Assembly (NCBI GenBank): GCA_965203535.1
Contig: OZ241897.1
Coordinates: forward strand, 3,968,001-4,032,000
Reading direction: 5' to 3'
DNA: 64,000 bases
Source: JAJDTT01 sp022827025
GTDB lineage: Bacteria; Acidobacteriota; UBA6911; RPQK01; JAJDTT01
The position numbers and the translations under genes were made by a program. Position 1 is the first letter of the stretch, and each line of letters opens with the position of its first letter. Of the stretch, positions 1 to 8,683 are shown piece by piece. Under the pieces are notes generated by a model. The model saw nothing but the letters and a program-made list of their open reading frames with translations. It ran no database searches and was not told where the DNA came from.

Positions 1-1500
1 GCAGTGGCGTTGTTGCCGGCAACGGCCGGCCTCGTTCAGGCCGAGGTCCGGTTGCCGGCCGTGATCTCGGACCACATGCTCCTGCAGCAGGGGGTTCCGG
101 TGCGGATCTGGGGTTGGGCGAGTCCGGATGAGACCGTCCAGGTCCGATTCCGCGGCCGGAGTTACACGGCGAATACGCCGTTGCCGGGGGAATCGGGAGA
201 CTGGGAAGTGTTCATGGCCCCCTCGGAAGCCGGAGGTCCCTTTCGCCTGGAGGTCCGGGGGAGCAATACCATCGCTATTGAAGATGTCCTGGTGGGCGAC
301 GTCTGGGTGGCTTCGGGGCAGTCCAACATGGACTGGTCGGTCCGGCGTTCGAGGGATCCGGATGAGGAGATCGCTCAGGCCAACTTTCCCAGGATCCGTC
401 TCTTCAAGGTCGCCCGCAACGTGGCCGACGAGCCGCTGGAGGACGTGGAAGGGGCATGGCAGCCCTGTACTCCAGAGTCGGTCGAGCATTTTTCGGCTGT
501 CGGCTACTACTTCGCCCGCCACCTGCACCGGAAGCTGGATTACCCCGTCGGCGTGATCCAGACGGCATGGGGAGGGACGCCGGCACAGGCCTGGGTCAGC
601 CGGCCTCACCTCGAGTCCGATCCTGCTCTGACGCCAGCTTTGGAGAAGTGGCAACAGGTGCTGGCCGAATATCCGGAACGGCAGAAGGAGCACTTGGCGG
701 AGATCGCCCGCTGGGAACGGGAGGCCGCGGCCGCCAAGAAGAACGGGGAACCCGTGCCCCGCCGTCCCCGCCGTCCTCTCGGTCCCGGACATCCGTGGAC
801 GCCCGGGGGTCTCTTCAACGCCATGATCTCGCCGCTCGTTCCCTATGCCGTCCGTGGCGCCATCTGGTACCAGGGCGAGACCAATGCGCACCTGGCGGAG
901 GCCCATCTCTACCGTTCGCTGTTCCCTGCGTTGATCCAAGACTGGAGGACGCACTGGAGAGTGGGGCCGTTTCCATTTCTGTTCGTCCAACTGGCCAATT
1001 TCCGCAAGACGCCTGAAGGCAGCGAATGGCCCGAGCTCAGGGAGGCCCAGCTCATGACGCTGGGCGTCAGGAACACGGGCATGGCGGTCACCATCGATAT
1101 CGGCAACCCGGAGGACATCCATCCCAAGAACAAGCAGGACGTGGGAAAACGCCTGGCTCTGGCGGCCCGCGCGCTGGCCCACGGCGAGGACCTGGTCTAC
1201 TCGGGACCCGTCTTCCGCCGGGTCACGACCGAGGGGACCGGACTGCGGGTCTGGTTCGACCACGTGGGAGGGGGACTCGAGGGCCGTGAGGGCGATTTGA
1301 CCGGCTTCGAGGTGGCCGGGGCCGATCGCCGCTTCGTTTCGGCGTCCGCCCGGATCGATTCCGGGAACGTCGTGGTTTCCAGCCCTGAGGTGGAGCGAGC
1401 CGTGGCCGTCCGTTACGGCTGGAGCGACAGTCCCGTCTGCAATCTCTACAACGCCGAGGGACTTCCCGCCTCGCCCTTCCGGAGCGACGATTGGGAATAG
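1..1500 (+). CDS. Sialate O-acetylesterase-like SGNH hydrolase (5' end at window edge)
   Basis: Likely removes O-acetyl groups from sialic acids or other glycans outside the cytoplasm. Counting from a GTG at position 4, the SGNH nucleophile motif GQSNM lies at residues 105-109 (Ser107). A block around WYQGETN follows, and the late acid/base motif is DIHP in the context NPEDIHPKN. These three blocks in this order are typical of the sialate O-acetylesterase family (about 500-650 aa). The frame is still open at base 1 and the predicted signal sequence looks short, so the true start may lie outside the window. A sialidase-like protein at 18499 and another at 35630 suggest a wider glycan-trimming repertoire. 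The next gene is convergent. Confidence 0.85.
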   Translation, partial: AVALLPATAGLVQAEVRLPAVISDHMLLQQGVPVRIWGWASPDETVQVRFRGRSYTANTPLPGESGDWEVFMAPSEAGGPFRLEVRGSNTIAIEDVLVGDVWVASGQSNMDWSVRRSRDPDEEIAQANFPRIRLFKVARNVADEPLEDVEGAWQPCTPESVEHFSAVGYYFARHLHRKLDYPVGVIQTAWGGTPAQAWVSRPHLESDPALTPALEKWQQVLAEYPERQKEHLAEIARWEREAAAAKKNGEPVPRRPRRPLGPGHPWTPGGLFNAMISPLVPYAVRGAIWYQGETNAHLAEAHLYRSLFPALIQDWRTHWRVGPFPFLFVQLANFRKTPEGSEWPELREAQLMTLGVRNTGMAVTIDIGNPEDIHPKNKQDVGKRLALAARALAHGEDLVYSGPVFRRVTTEGTGLRVWFDHVGGGLEGREGDLTGFEVAGADRRFVSASARIDSGNVVVSSPEVERAVAVRYGWSDSPVCNLYNAEGLPASPFRSDDWE

Positions 1501-1521
1501 TCGGTTCCGGGCAACGGCGGA

Positions 1522-2508
1522 TCAACCGCTTGCAAAGGCGGGCATCACCCGGGTCGCGAAGAGCTCCATGGACTCCAGCATCTGCCGCTGAGGGATCCCC
1601 TGGTGCTGGCAGTGGTAGACGAGTGTGTCGGCCCCCATGTCGCGATAGACGGCCACCTGCTCGATGCACTCCCCGGGCGTCCCCAGGATGAGCCGGTCCT
1701 GGAAGTCGTCCAGGCTCCCGTACCTGTAGCGTGCTCCCTCCGGGGTGTCCTTCATCCAGCCGGAGTAGCGCCGGTATTGCGCGAGCAGCGGTTTTTCCAC
1801 CAGCGCTCGGGCCCGGGCCCGGCTCTTGGCCACGAACCCCAGGCGGGACACCACCAGCGATCCCTGCTTGCCGAACTCGTCCAGGGCGTTTCGATAGACC
1901 CGGATCTTTTCCCGGAGTTCCCGCCGTCCGAGGCTGGCGCTGGGCAACCAGCCGTCCGCCAGACGGGCCGAACGGCGGACGACCACGTCGGCCGTCCCGC
2001 CGATCCAGATGGGAGGCCGGGGTTTCCGGACCGGCAGCGGACCGATGCGGACATCTCGACAACGGAAAAACTTGCCCTGGAAAGTGACCGACTCGCCCGT
2101 CCAGAGCCGGGAGATGACCTCCAGGTTCTCCAGGAACCGGACCCGCCGTTGCCGCAAGAGGACGTCTGAAATGGCCAGCTCCTCCTCCCGGTAACCCAGA
2201 ACCAGCCCGAAGATGAGCCGGCCGCCCGAGATCACGTCCACATGCGCCGCCTGCTCGGCCAGCAGGATCGGGTTGTAGATGGGAAGGATGAATCCGCTGG
2301 AGCAGAGCTGGATCCGGCTCGTGACGGGGGCCAGGGCCGCCAGGGTGGTGAGCATCTCATGGAAGCCGGAGGGCCAGAGGTGCCGGTCGCCCAGGCAGAC
2401 CAGGTCGAATCCCAACTCCTCGGCCACTTGGACCCTTTCCCGGAGTTGGTTGAAGCTGGCCTGTCCGGTGTCGGTGAAGGTCTGCCCGAGAATGATGCCG
2501 AACTTCAT
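1522..2508 (-). CDS. LLM-class (luciferase-like) flavin-dependent oxidoreductase
   Basis: A 328-aa luciferase-like monooxygenase fold protein, using FMN or F420; its substrate cannot be told from sequence. It starts MKFGIILGQ, typical of the family. It continues with an AEELGFDLVCLGDRH block and IFGLVLGYREEE, and has the late LILGTPGEC block followed by a C-terminal barrel strand. An in-frame start 13 codons upstream exists. ATG at 2508 was chosen because AGGAAGG sits five bases before it on the minus strand and the homology begins exactly there. The gene diverges from the carbamoyltransferase at 2689 with about 180 bp between them, which probably holds both promoters. Confidence 0.87.
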   Translation of the reverse strand: MKFGIILGQTFTDTGQASFNQLRERVQVAEELGFDLVCLGDRHLWPSGFHEMLTTLAALAPVTSRIQLCSSGFILPIYNPILLAEQAAHVDVISGGRLIFGLVLGYREEELAISDVLLRQRRVRFLENLEVISRLWTGESVTFQGKFFRCRDVRIGPLPVRKPRPPIWIGGTADVVVRRSARLADGWLPSASLGRRELREKIRVYRNALDEFGKQGSLVVSRLGFVAKSRARARALVEKPLLAQYRRYSGWMKDTPEGARYRYGSLDDFQDRLILGTPGECIEQVAVYRDMGADTLVYHCQHQGIPQRQMLESMELFATRVMPAFASG

Positions 2509-2688
2509 GTCCTTCCTGACTGCCGAATGTGTTCTCCGCTTTGACATCCGGGATGCCCGGGGAGCGATGGGCCGCTATTCTACTGAAGGGGAGGACAGGA
2601 AGGTATCCTGGCGGTTTGCGGCACCGTTTCACCAGGGCTGCGGGAAACTGATCGGGAGGACTGAGACCGGAGGATAAGCAGACAGGCC

Positions 2689-4524
2689 GTGACGGCAATA
2701 CTGGGAATCTCGGCTTTCTATCACGACTCGGCGGCGGCTCTGGTCCGGGACGGCGAGATCGTGGCGGCGGCCCAGGAGGAGCGGTTCAGCCGCAAGAAGC
2801 ATGACGCCTCCTTTCCTGGCCAGGCCATCGAGTACTGCCTGAGGGAGGCGGGTCTGACGCCGGCCGAGCTGGACTACGTCGGCTTCTACGACAAGCCCTT
2901 GATGAAGTTCGAGCGACTCCTGGAAACCTATTTGGCCTACGCTCCCCGGGGATTCTCCTCGTTCGTGAAGGCGATGCCGGTCTGGCTCCGGGAGAAGCTC
3001 CATCTCCCCGGACAGATGACGCGGGGGCTCGACCGGGCTTACCGCAAGCGGTTCGTCTTCACCGAGCATCACGAGTCCCACGCGGCCAGCGCCTTCTTTC
3101 CCTCTCCGTTCCGGGAGGCCGCCATTCTCACCGTGGACGGCGTAGGGGAGTGGGCCACCGCCACGTTCGGCACCGGAACCGACAACCGGATCCGGCTGAC
3201 CCATGAACTCCGCTTTCCCCATTCCCCCGGGCTTCTCTACTCCGCCTTCACCTATTTCTGCGGGTTCCGGGTGAACTCGGGAGAGTACAAGCTCATGGGC
3301 CTGGCGCCCTACGGCGAGCCTCGATACGCGGACCTGATTCTCCGGCGGATGATCGACCTGAAGGAGGACGGCTCCTTCCGCATGGACATGTCCTATTTCA
3401 ACTACTGCCAGGGCCTGACCATGACCTCCGGCAAGTTCGATCGCCTCTTCGGCGGACCGCCCCGGGAGCCCGAGTCGCCGCTGACCGGGCGGGAGATGGA
3501 CCTGGCCGCCTCCATCCAGCGGGTCATGGAGGAGATCCTGCTGCGGATGGCCCGGCATGTCCACGCCCGGACCGGACAGTCGAACCTCTGCCTGGCCGGC
3601 GGCGTCGGCCTCAACTGCGTGGCGAACGGACGGATTCTACGGGAAGGTCCCTTCAACGAGATCTGGGTCCAGCCCGCGGCGGGGGACGCCGGGGGATCCC
3701 TGGGAACGGCGCTCTTCATCTGGCACCAGTTGCTCGGAAAACCGCGCCGTCCGGAGACGCCGGACGGACAGGCGGGTTCGCTCCTTGGCCCCTCCTATTC
3801 GGAGCCGGCGATCCGTTCCTTCCTCGAAGAGGTGGGCGCCGACTACGAACGGATCGAAGATCCCGAGGCGCTGGCGCAACGTGTGGCCCAGGTCATGGCC
3901 GACCAGAAGGTGGTGGGGTGGATGCAGGGGCGCATGGAGTTCGGGCCCCGGGCCCTGGGGAGCCGGAGCATTCTGGGAGACGCTCGCAGCAGCCGGATGC
4001 AGTCGGTGATGAACCTCAAGATCAAGTTTCGGGAGTCCTTCCGGCCCTTCGCTCCCTCAGTCATGCGCGAGCACGTGGACGAGTATTTCCAGATGCGGCC
4101 CGAAGAAGACAGTCCCTACATGCTGCTGGTGGCTCCGGTGCAGGGTTCCAAGAGAGTCGCCTCGGCCGGGAAGCCGAAATTGACCGGCCTGGACAAGCTC
4201 AACGTCGCACGCTCCGTGGTCCCGGCCATCACCCACGTGGACCACTCGGCCCGGGTGCAGACCGTCGACTCGGAGAGGCACGGGGCCTACTATCGGCTGC
4301 TGCGGGAATTCGAGCGCAGGACCGGATGTCCCGTGGTCATCAACACCAGCTTCAACGTCCGGGGCGAGCCCATCGTCTGTTCGCCGGAGCAGGCCTACCG
4401 CTGCTTCATGTCCACCAACATGGACGTCCTGGTCATGGAGAATTTCATCCTGCTCAAGGAGCGGCAGCCGCAGGCCCGCGAGTACGAAGTCGGTGACTAT
4501 TTGGCCCAGTTCGAACTGGACTGA
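2689..4524 (+). CDS. O-carbamoyltransferase, NodU/CmcH/SxtI family
   Basis: Transfers a carbamoyl group from carbamoyl phosphate, through a carbamoyl-adenylate, to a hydroxyl of a sugar or natural product. The 611-aa length matches the family. The N-terminal Kae1-like domain opens with ISAFYHDSAAALV and QEERFSRKKHD, and has the histidine-rich HHESHAASAF metal site near residues 127-136. The C-terminal domain carries GPRALGSRSIL, RPFAPSV and INTSFNVRGEP. The start is GTG at 2689, with a purine-rich GGAGG rather far upstream. SxtJ and DUF5989 proteins, usual partners of this family, are encoded 9 kb downstream (13619, 14061) instead of adjacent. The acceptor is unknown. Confidence 0.93.
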   Translation: MTAILGISAFYHDSAAALVRDGEIVAAAQEERFSRKKHDASFPGQAIEYCLREAGLTPAELDYVGFYDKPLMKFERLLETYLAYAPRGFSSFVKAMPVWLREKLHLPGQMTRGLDRAYRKRFVFTEHHESHAASAFFPSPFREAAILTVDGVGEWATATFGTGTDNRIRLTHELRFPHSPGLLYSAFTYFCGFRVNSGEYKLMGLAPYGEPRYADLILRRMIDLKEDGSFRMDMSYFNYCQGLTMTSGKFDRLFGGPPREPESPLTGREMDLAASIQRVMEEILLRMARHVHARTGQSNLCLAGGVGLNCVANGRILREGPFNEIWVQPAAGDAGGSLGTALFIWHQLLGKPRRPETPDGQAGSLLGPSYSEPAIRSFLEEVGADYERIEDPEALAQRVAQVMADQKVVGWMQGRMEFGPRALGSRSILGDARSSRMQSVMNLKIKFRESFRPFAPSVMREHVDEYFQMRPEEDSPYMLLVAPVQGSKRVASAGKPKLTGLDKLNVARSVVPAITHVDHSARVQTVDSERHGAYYRLLREFERRTGCPVVINTSFNVRGEPIVCSPEQAYRCFMSTNMDVLVMENFILLKERQPQAREYEVGDYLAQFELD

Positions 4525-4583
4525 GTGACCTTGGTGTAAGCACCGCGTCACACCGTGATCTGCGGAGCGGGGCGGACATGTCC

Positions 4584-4749
4584 TTAACAGCCCGTGGCAA
4601 AAGTCGTCACGGCATTCGACCGCCCCTGCATCCCGGCGGACTGCGTTGCGATTCGGGCACATACTCCCGGTATGCACCCGAATCGCGCCTTGTCCGGCGG
4701 GCGCAGGAACGGTCTCGATGCTCGCGAGACTTTCACCACGGGCTGTTAA
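4584..4749. repeat. Family A long palindromic repeat, copy 1 (full length, 166 bp)
   Basis: Bounded by a perfect 14-bp inverted repeat, TTAACAGCCCGTGG and its complement CCACGGGCTGTTAA. The arms remain partly complementary right to the centre: GCGATTCGGG pairs with CCCGAATCGC, and the centre is CATAC-tcccg-GTATG. The entire element could fold as one long imperfect hairpin. Read in reverse complement, the copy at 50578-50742 aligns along its full length (165 bp), and a half copy lies at 37431-37505. There is no coding capacity. The right end lies about 40 bp from the premature stop of the PIN-domain remnant. Confidence 0.9.
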
Positions 4750-4787
4750 CGTAGGGTCCGACCTTGTGGTGGTTCGCGTTTCTTCTC

Positions 4788-4967
4788 TTAATCCCAATCA
4801 GCGACCTTTTCGGCAAGCGCAAGAAGCTCGCCCCGGCAGATGATGGAAGTAAAGACCATTGTCGCGCTGTCACCCAGATCGAACATCTCCCGCGTCCGAA
4901 TTGCCCAAGACGCTTCCCGAACGAATCCGAGCAACATGCCCGTATCCAGCAGATACCGTCGATTCAT
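4788..4967 (-). pseudogene. PIN-domain (VapC-like) toxin remnant, C-terminally truncated
   Basis: Only 59 residues remain of a PIN-domain ribonuclease that normally has 125-140. The start MNRRYLLDTGMLLGF carries the first catalytic Asp of the PIN fold. The stretch TSIICRGELLALAEKV matches the second acidic motif (the Glu of RGE). The frame then stops at TAA right after ADWD, so the third and fourth acidic residues are absent. Palindromic repeat copy A1 begins about 40 bp beyond this stop, so an insertion or deletion event with that element may have removed the rest. It follows the 314-aa gene by 8 bp in the same operon. Confidence 0.72.
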
Positions 4968-4975
4968 TGAGCGGA

Positions 4976-5920
4976 TCAATCGAGTTGGGCCAGGAGTTCA
5001 TCGATGGACTCGTCGCCGGGCCACGAACCCGCGAGTAATATAGGGTCGGTGATTCGAACACGGCGTTTTCGCGGAGCGGGAACAGAGTGTAGGGACTCTT
5101 CATCTTCCGCCGATGGGATCTCTTCGAACACTCTGTCTCCTTCAGCACGGCCACTCATACGACGGGCCTCGATCCATCTCGCCTGTCCGTTCGCCTTGAA
5201 ATGGACCAGTCCCTCTACGGTAGTCGGATTTCCCCAAAGCGGGCGTAGGACCTCGGTGTCCAGCAGGTCCGGATGCAGCTTTCCAAGGAGCTGATCGCTC
5301 CGGCCGAGCAACAAGCGAAAACGCCCACCGCCATATTTAATTTCGTCCAGCGTGCCGCTCACAATGTACGACTTGGGTGGCGGGATGCTCCTTAGCCGCT
5401 CGGATACCTGCGTACAGACATGCTCATCCAGTACGAACCCCGTGCCTGTCGAACCTCGTGGAATCAACTCGTAACGGATACCAGGAGTGCCCGCGGCTGT
5501 CTCAAATCTGAGAATTGCTTTCAGGACGTCGGCGTCGAAATGGTTGCCCGGGGAATTGCTAGACTTGGCTTCGTCAATCGCACGTGCAGCAATGTCGAGC
5601 GATGTATCATCAAGATTCGGCTTGACTTGCCAAAACTCCTGTTGTGCAAATTCCCCGTACGCCGTCTCACGAAAACGAGGCGCCTCAATGTCCAGAATTG
5701 TCGAGCCGGGATTCAATCCGGTGACCGTGAAGTTGACGCTTGCTTGAAGCCATTTGGGCTTTCGGCCTTTCCCACTGCTTTGCCCTGTGACGATCAGACG
5801 GGTGGCTCGTTCCCCCATCTGCAGTAGAGCGTCCAAAATTCGACTCAGGCTTGAGGCCTTGATCTGCCCGGTGGGTTCTGGGAGACCGCTGAGGCGCAAT
5901 TGATACCGTTGCGTGTTCAC
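4976..5920 (-). CDS. Uncharacterised 314-aa protein with antitoxin-like C-terminal tail, paired with PIN gene
   Basis: The function is unknown. The protein begins MNTQRYQLRLSGLPEP and has an N-terminal segment rich in TGQSSGKGRKPKW and FTVTGLNPGSTILDIEAP. A middle part ends in LVHFKANGQARWIEARRMSG, and a charged linker precedes the last 20 residues, LLAGSWPGDESIDELLAQLD. That tail resembles the acidic toxin-binding tail of VapB-type antitoxins. The PIN remnant starts 8 bp downstream, as toxins do after antitoxins. GTG at 5920 was preferred over the longer frame because AAAGGAG lies eight bases upstream. I infer a long antitoxin or regulatory partner. No transmembrane segment or known catalytic motif is visible. 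Confidence 0.6.
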   Translation of the reverse strand: MNTQRYQLRLSGLPEPTGQIKASSLSRILDALLQMGERATRLIVTGQSSGKGRKPKWLQASVNFTVTGLNPGSTILDIEAPRFRETAYGEFAQQEFWQVKPNLDDTSLDIAARAIDEAKSSNSPGNHFDADVLKAILRFETAAGTPGIRYELIPRGSTGTGFVLDEHVCTQVSERLRSIPPPKSYIVSGTLDEIKYGGGRFRLLLGRSDQLLGKLHPDLLDTEVLRPLWGNPTTVEGLVHFKANGQARWIEARRMSGRAEGDRVFEEIPSAEDEESLHSVPAPRKRRVRITDPILLAGSWPGDESIDELLAQLD

Positions 5921-6031
5921 TGCAAGGTCTCCTTTCCCCCGCACACTGGATTTTCCGCCAGTATAACTGTCAAGTTGTGCTGCTGCCGACGGTCAACGAG
6001 GGAGACCAAACCTCCGGCATCCGGCCCCGAT

Positions 6032-6283
6032 TCACTTGCGATGCCGAAGAGATTCCAAGATGTATTCTCGATGTCGTGTCGCCAGGTCGGGAATCCTGGA
6101 ATCGAGAGAACCCAGGAGGTTGCCGACCCGTTGGGCCGGGTGCTGCCGTCCGGTGATACCGCGGAGGAACTGGCGTAATGCCATTCTCACTATTTCCGAG
6201 AGAGTGAGGTGCAGCTCCCGAGAAGCTAGCGCCACTTCTTCGCTCAGTTCGTCGGGAATACGTACGGTCAATTTCCGTGGCAT
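6032..6283 (-). CDS. Ribbon-helix-helix (CopG/Arc-like) antitoxin or regulator
   Basis: An 83-aa protein. Residues 1-40 form a ribbon-helix-helix DNA-binding domain: strand KLTVRIPDEL, then helices around EEVALASRELHL and SEIVRMALRQFL. The tail GNLLGSLDSRIPDLATRHREYILES is of the kind seen in VapB-type antitoxins that neutralise PIN toxins. No toxin gene follows directly; the next minus-strand gene is the 314-aa protein 111 bp away, then the broken PIN gene. It is therefore either an orphan antitoxin or the regulator of this three-gene group. A perfect palindrome abuts the ATG, which suggests autorepression. Confidence 0.8.
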   Translation of the reverse strand: MPRKLTVRIPDELSEEVALASRELHLTLSEIVRMALRQFLRGITGRQHPAQRVGNLLGSLDSRIPDLATRHREYILESLRHRK

Positions 6284-6300
6284 GCTTTACATTGTAAAGC
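6284..6300 (-). promoter_or_regulatory. Perfect 8-1-8 palindrome abutting the RHH gene start: probable autoregulatory operator
   Basis: GCTTTACATTGTAAAGC is a perfect inverted repeat with a single central base, and its last base touches the ATG of the ribbon-helix-helix gene. RHH repressors bind short palindromes of this kind. A TACAAT hexamer lies inside it on the minus strand, so it could also contain the -10 box, implying a leaderless or very short-leader mRNA. TTGAGT further upstream could be a -35 box, but the spacing is poor. Confidence 0.6.
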
Positions 6301-6429
6301 AAACCGAGGGAGGGGCACTCAACGCCGAATGACGCCGTCGCCCGGTATTTTCGCAAAGGCTCCCCCATAAGGAGGGTTGGATCGGGAGTGGATCCGACCT
6401 GGAGAAGTCCTATTGTCAGGAGAGGAATC

Positions 6430-7542
6430 ATGAAGGTCAGTAGAAGGAGCTTTGTCAGCGCGGCTGCGGCCGCCGGAGTATTGCAGAAATCGGCATTCGA
6501 GCGAACCGTCTCGGCCGGTTCAGAGAGTCGGCGAATGCGGGTCACCGCCTTTCCTCGCGCGGTGGGGCGGGATCCGTCTCCCTTGTCCGAGGCGGCACTG
6601 CGCCATGTGCGGCAGATGGGCGTTCGGGACATTCGGATCGTCTCTTCCTGGGTGCCTGGCTACAACCGGGACGGCGAGATGGACCTGGACGAGCTGATGC
6701 GGGTCAAGCAGCGCGCCGAGAGTGTGGGGCTCAAAGTCGGCGCCGTCTATCTGCGGAAGGTGGACACGGCCAACCTGCTCCTGGACCGGCCCGGCTGGAA
6801 CCGGGAACTGGAGAAGATCTCGCGAACCATCGTGTGCTTGGGCAAGGCGGGAATTCCGATTCTGGAACACAGCCTTTTGCTCTCCCGGGTCACCCGGGAC
6901 GTTTTCCGTCTTCCGTTGCCCGGCTACCGGCACGTACTTGAAGGCCGCGGGGGATACCTGATGTACCGGTTCGACGGGACGGGCACCGAGGAGCATGGCC
7001 GGCCGGCCGGCTCCGTCTCGTCGGATCAGTTGTGGGAGCGGATCACCCGCTTTCAGGAGCACTGCATCCCGGTGGCGTCCGAAGCTCGCGTCCACGTGGC
7101 CTGTCACCCTGATGATCCGCCGTCGGCCCGCTATTGGGGAGTCACCCAGGCCCTCAACAGCAAGGAGGGCCTGGACCGGCTCATCAACATCGTGCCCAGC
7201 AAGTACAACGGCATTCTCCTCTGCCTGGGGACGATGCAGGAGTCCGGAGCCGACGTCATTGACCTGATCCGCTATTTCGGCGGCAAGAAGAAGATCTTCG
7301 ACATCGATTTCCGGGCCGTCCGCGGGACGGTGCCCAACTACGACGAGGTCTTTCTGGACGAAGGCGACCTGGACATGTGGAAGGTGGTCCAGTTGCTACG
7401 GGACGTGGGCTACGAGTGGACGCTGGAGCCGGATCACGTCCCCGGTTTCACGGCCGAAAAGAAGGGCGACCTGATCTCCTACGCCTGGGCCATCGCGTAC
7501 ATCAAGGCTTTGATCGACGCCGCTTACGGCGAGAGGGTGTGA
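6430..7542 (+). CDS. Tat-exported TIM-barrel protein, mannonate dehydratase (UxuA)-like
   Basis: A 370-aa protein with an N-terminal twin-arginine signal (SRRSFVSAAAAAG, residues 4-16). It then has a TIM-barrel layout resembling D-mannonate dehydratase: barrel strands VRDIRIVSSW, VGLKVGAVYL and ACHPDDPP, the segment KKIFDIDFRAVRG, and a C-terminal TLEPDHVPGF. In UxuA-type enzymes the Cys, His, Asp and Glu/His residues in such blocks bind a divalent metal. ATG 6430 is preceded by AGGAG. A cytoplasmic catabolic fold behind a Tat signal is common in acidobacteria and planctomycetes. The precise substrate is uncertain. Confidence 0.68.
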   Translation: MKVSRRSFVSAAAAAGVLQKSAFERTVSAGSESRRMRVTAFPRAVGRDPSPLSEAALRHVRQMGVRDIRIVSSWVPGYNRDGEMDLDELMRVKQRAESVGLKVGAVYLRKVDTANLLLDRPGWNRELEKISRTIVCLGKAGIPILEHSLLLSRVTRDVFRLPLPGYRHVLEGRGGYLMYRFDGTGTEEHGRPAGSVSSDQLWERITRFQEHCIPVASEARVHVACHPDDPPSARYWGVTQALNSKEGLDRLINIVPSKYNGILLCLGTMQESGADVIDLIRYFGGKKKIFDIDFRAVRGTVPNYDEVFLDEGDLDMWKVVQLLRDVGYEWTLEPDHVPGFTAEKKGDLISYAWAIAYIKALIDAAYGERV

Positions 7543-7585
7543 GGACGGAACCCACTGTCGGGGTCGTCGATCCGATGGTGGTTCG

Positions 7586-8683
7586 TCACTCCTCTTCCAC
7601 CACCCAGATGTTGCGATAGCGCACCGGGTTGCCGTGGTCCTGCAGGTAGATGGGTCCGGGTTCGCCTTCCTTGTATTTGAGTTCGTCCGATTCGGGTGGC
7701 AGCCGGGGCAGCACGACCCGGTCGTGAATCAGTACCCCGTTGTGCCGGACCGTCATCGTCGCCGGGGAGATCCTCTTCCCCGCCGAGTCGAATCTGGCCA
7801 GGGTGAACTCGATGTCGTAGGTCTGCCACGACAACGGCGGAAACGACATGTTGATCCGGGGTCCCACCATTTCGTGGATGCCCCCGGCGCGGCCGAATTT
7901 GGACAGCCGCTCGAACTTGCGGTTCTCGTGGTGCCAACCGAATGAATCGACGATCTGCACCTCCCACTCCCGCTTGACGTAGACGCCGCTGTTGCCCCGC
8001 TTCATGCCCCGCGCCGTCGGCATGAAGGGGCAGCGGAATTCCAGGTGGATCCGGACGCTGCCGAACTTCCGCCTGGATGTCGTCCCCACGTCCAGCAGTC
8101 CGTCCTCGGCGAGGCGGCCGTCCTGCCACTCCCGGACACCGGACCCGTCGAACAGCACGATGGCTCCGGCGGGCGGCTCGGCGCCCAACGTCGGCGATTT
8201 GCGAAGCACCTTCTCCAGGCGGAATTCAACACTGTCGGCCCGCCCGTGGAAGGTATGGGCCTCGCCGGTGAAGACGCCGTTCCGGATCACTCCCCGGAAG
8301 TTGGAGCTGGGGAACTTGAGCCGTTCCCCGTGAATGCCGTGGAAGGCGGTCCGTCCGTCCTCTTGCGTCTCGCCCCCGATGTGGGAGACGGTGCTCTCGT
8401 CCCAGCCCGCTCCCGGAAGGCCACCGGCAAAGACCACCCCCTGGAACTCGCGGTTCCCCAGGGCAATCACCTGAATGCCGATGGGGAAGTTGGAGCCCAC
8501 ATTGCCGGCGTATTCGCCCTGGACCTGGAAGTCACGTCCCGCTTCGGCCGGATTCGTGAAGGCGGGGAGTTCCGGTGCCGGGCCAGCCCAGGAATGCGTT
8601 GCGCGGGTGGTCACGACGAAGGCGAAAACCAGTGCGAACAGGACGGATCGCAGTACCCGCAGAATCGGGGTCGCGGTCGTCAC
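7586..8683 (-). CDS. Secreted 3-keto-disaccharide hydrolase / DUF1080 family protein
   Basis: A 365-aa exported protein with a hydrophobic N-terminus (ILRVLRSVLFALVFAFV). After a first domain with GEYAGNVGSNFPIGIQVIALG, the second half is a concanavalin-like DUF1080 domain: IVLFDGSGVREW, HLEFRCPF, RGNSGVYVKREWEVQI, then GPIYLQDHGNPVRYRNIW. The last block is the family signature. Relatives cleave 3-keto-glycosides or bind glycans. The start is GTG 8683, preceded by AAGGAGG and sharing GTGA with the stop of the VOC gene, so the two genes are translationally coupled. Confidence 0.85.
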   Translation of the reverse strand: MTTATPILRVLRSVLFALVFAFVVTTRATHSWAGPAPELPAFTNPAEAGRDFQVQGEYAGNVGSNFPIGIQVIALGNREFQGVVFAGGLPGAGWDESTVSHIGGETQEDGRTAFHGIHGERLKFPSSNFRGVIRNGVFTGEAHTFHGRADSVEFRLEKVLRKSPTLGAEPPAGAIVLFDGSGVREWQDGRLAEDGLLDVGTTSRRKFGSVRIHLEFRCPFMPTARGMKRGNSGVYVKREWEVQIVDSFGWHHENRKFERLSKFGRAGGIHEMVGPRINMSFPPLSWQTYDIEFTLARFDSAGKRISPATMTVRHNGVLIHDRVVLPRLPPESDELKYKEGEPGPIYLQDHGNPVRYRNIWVVEEE

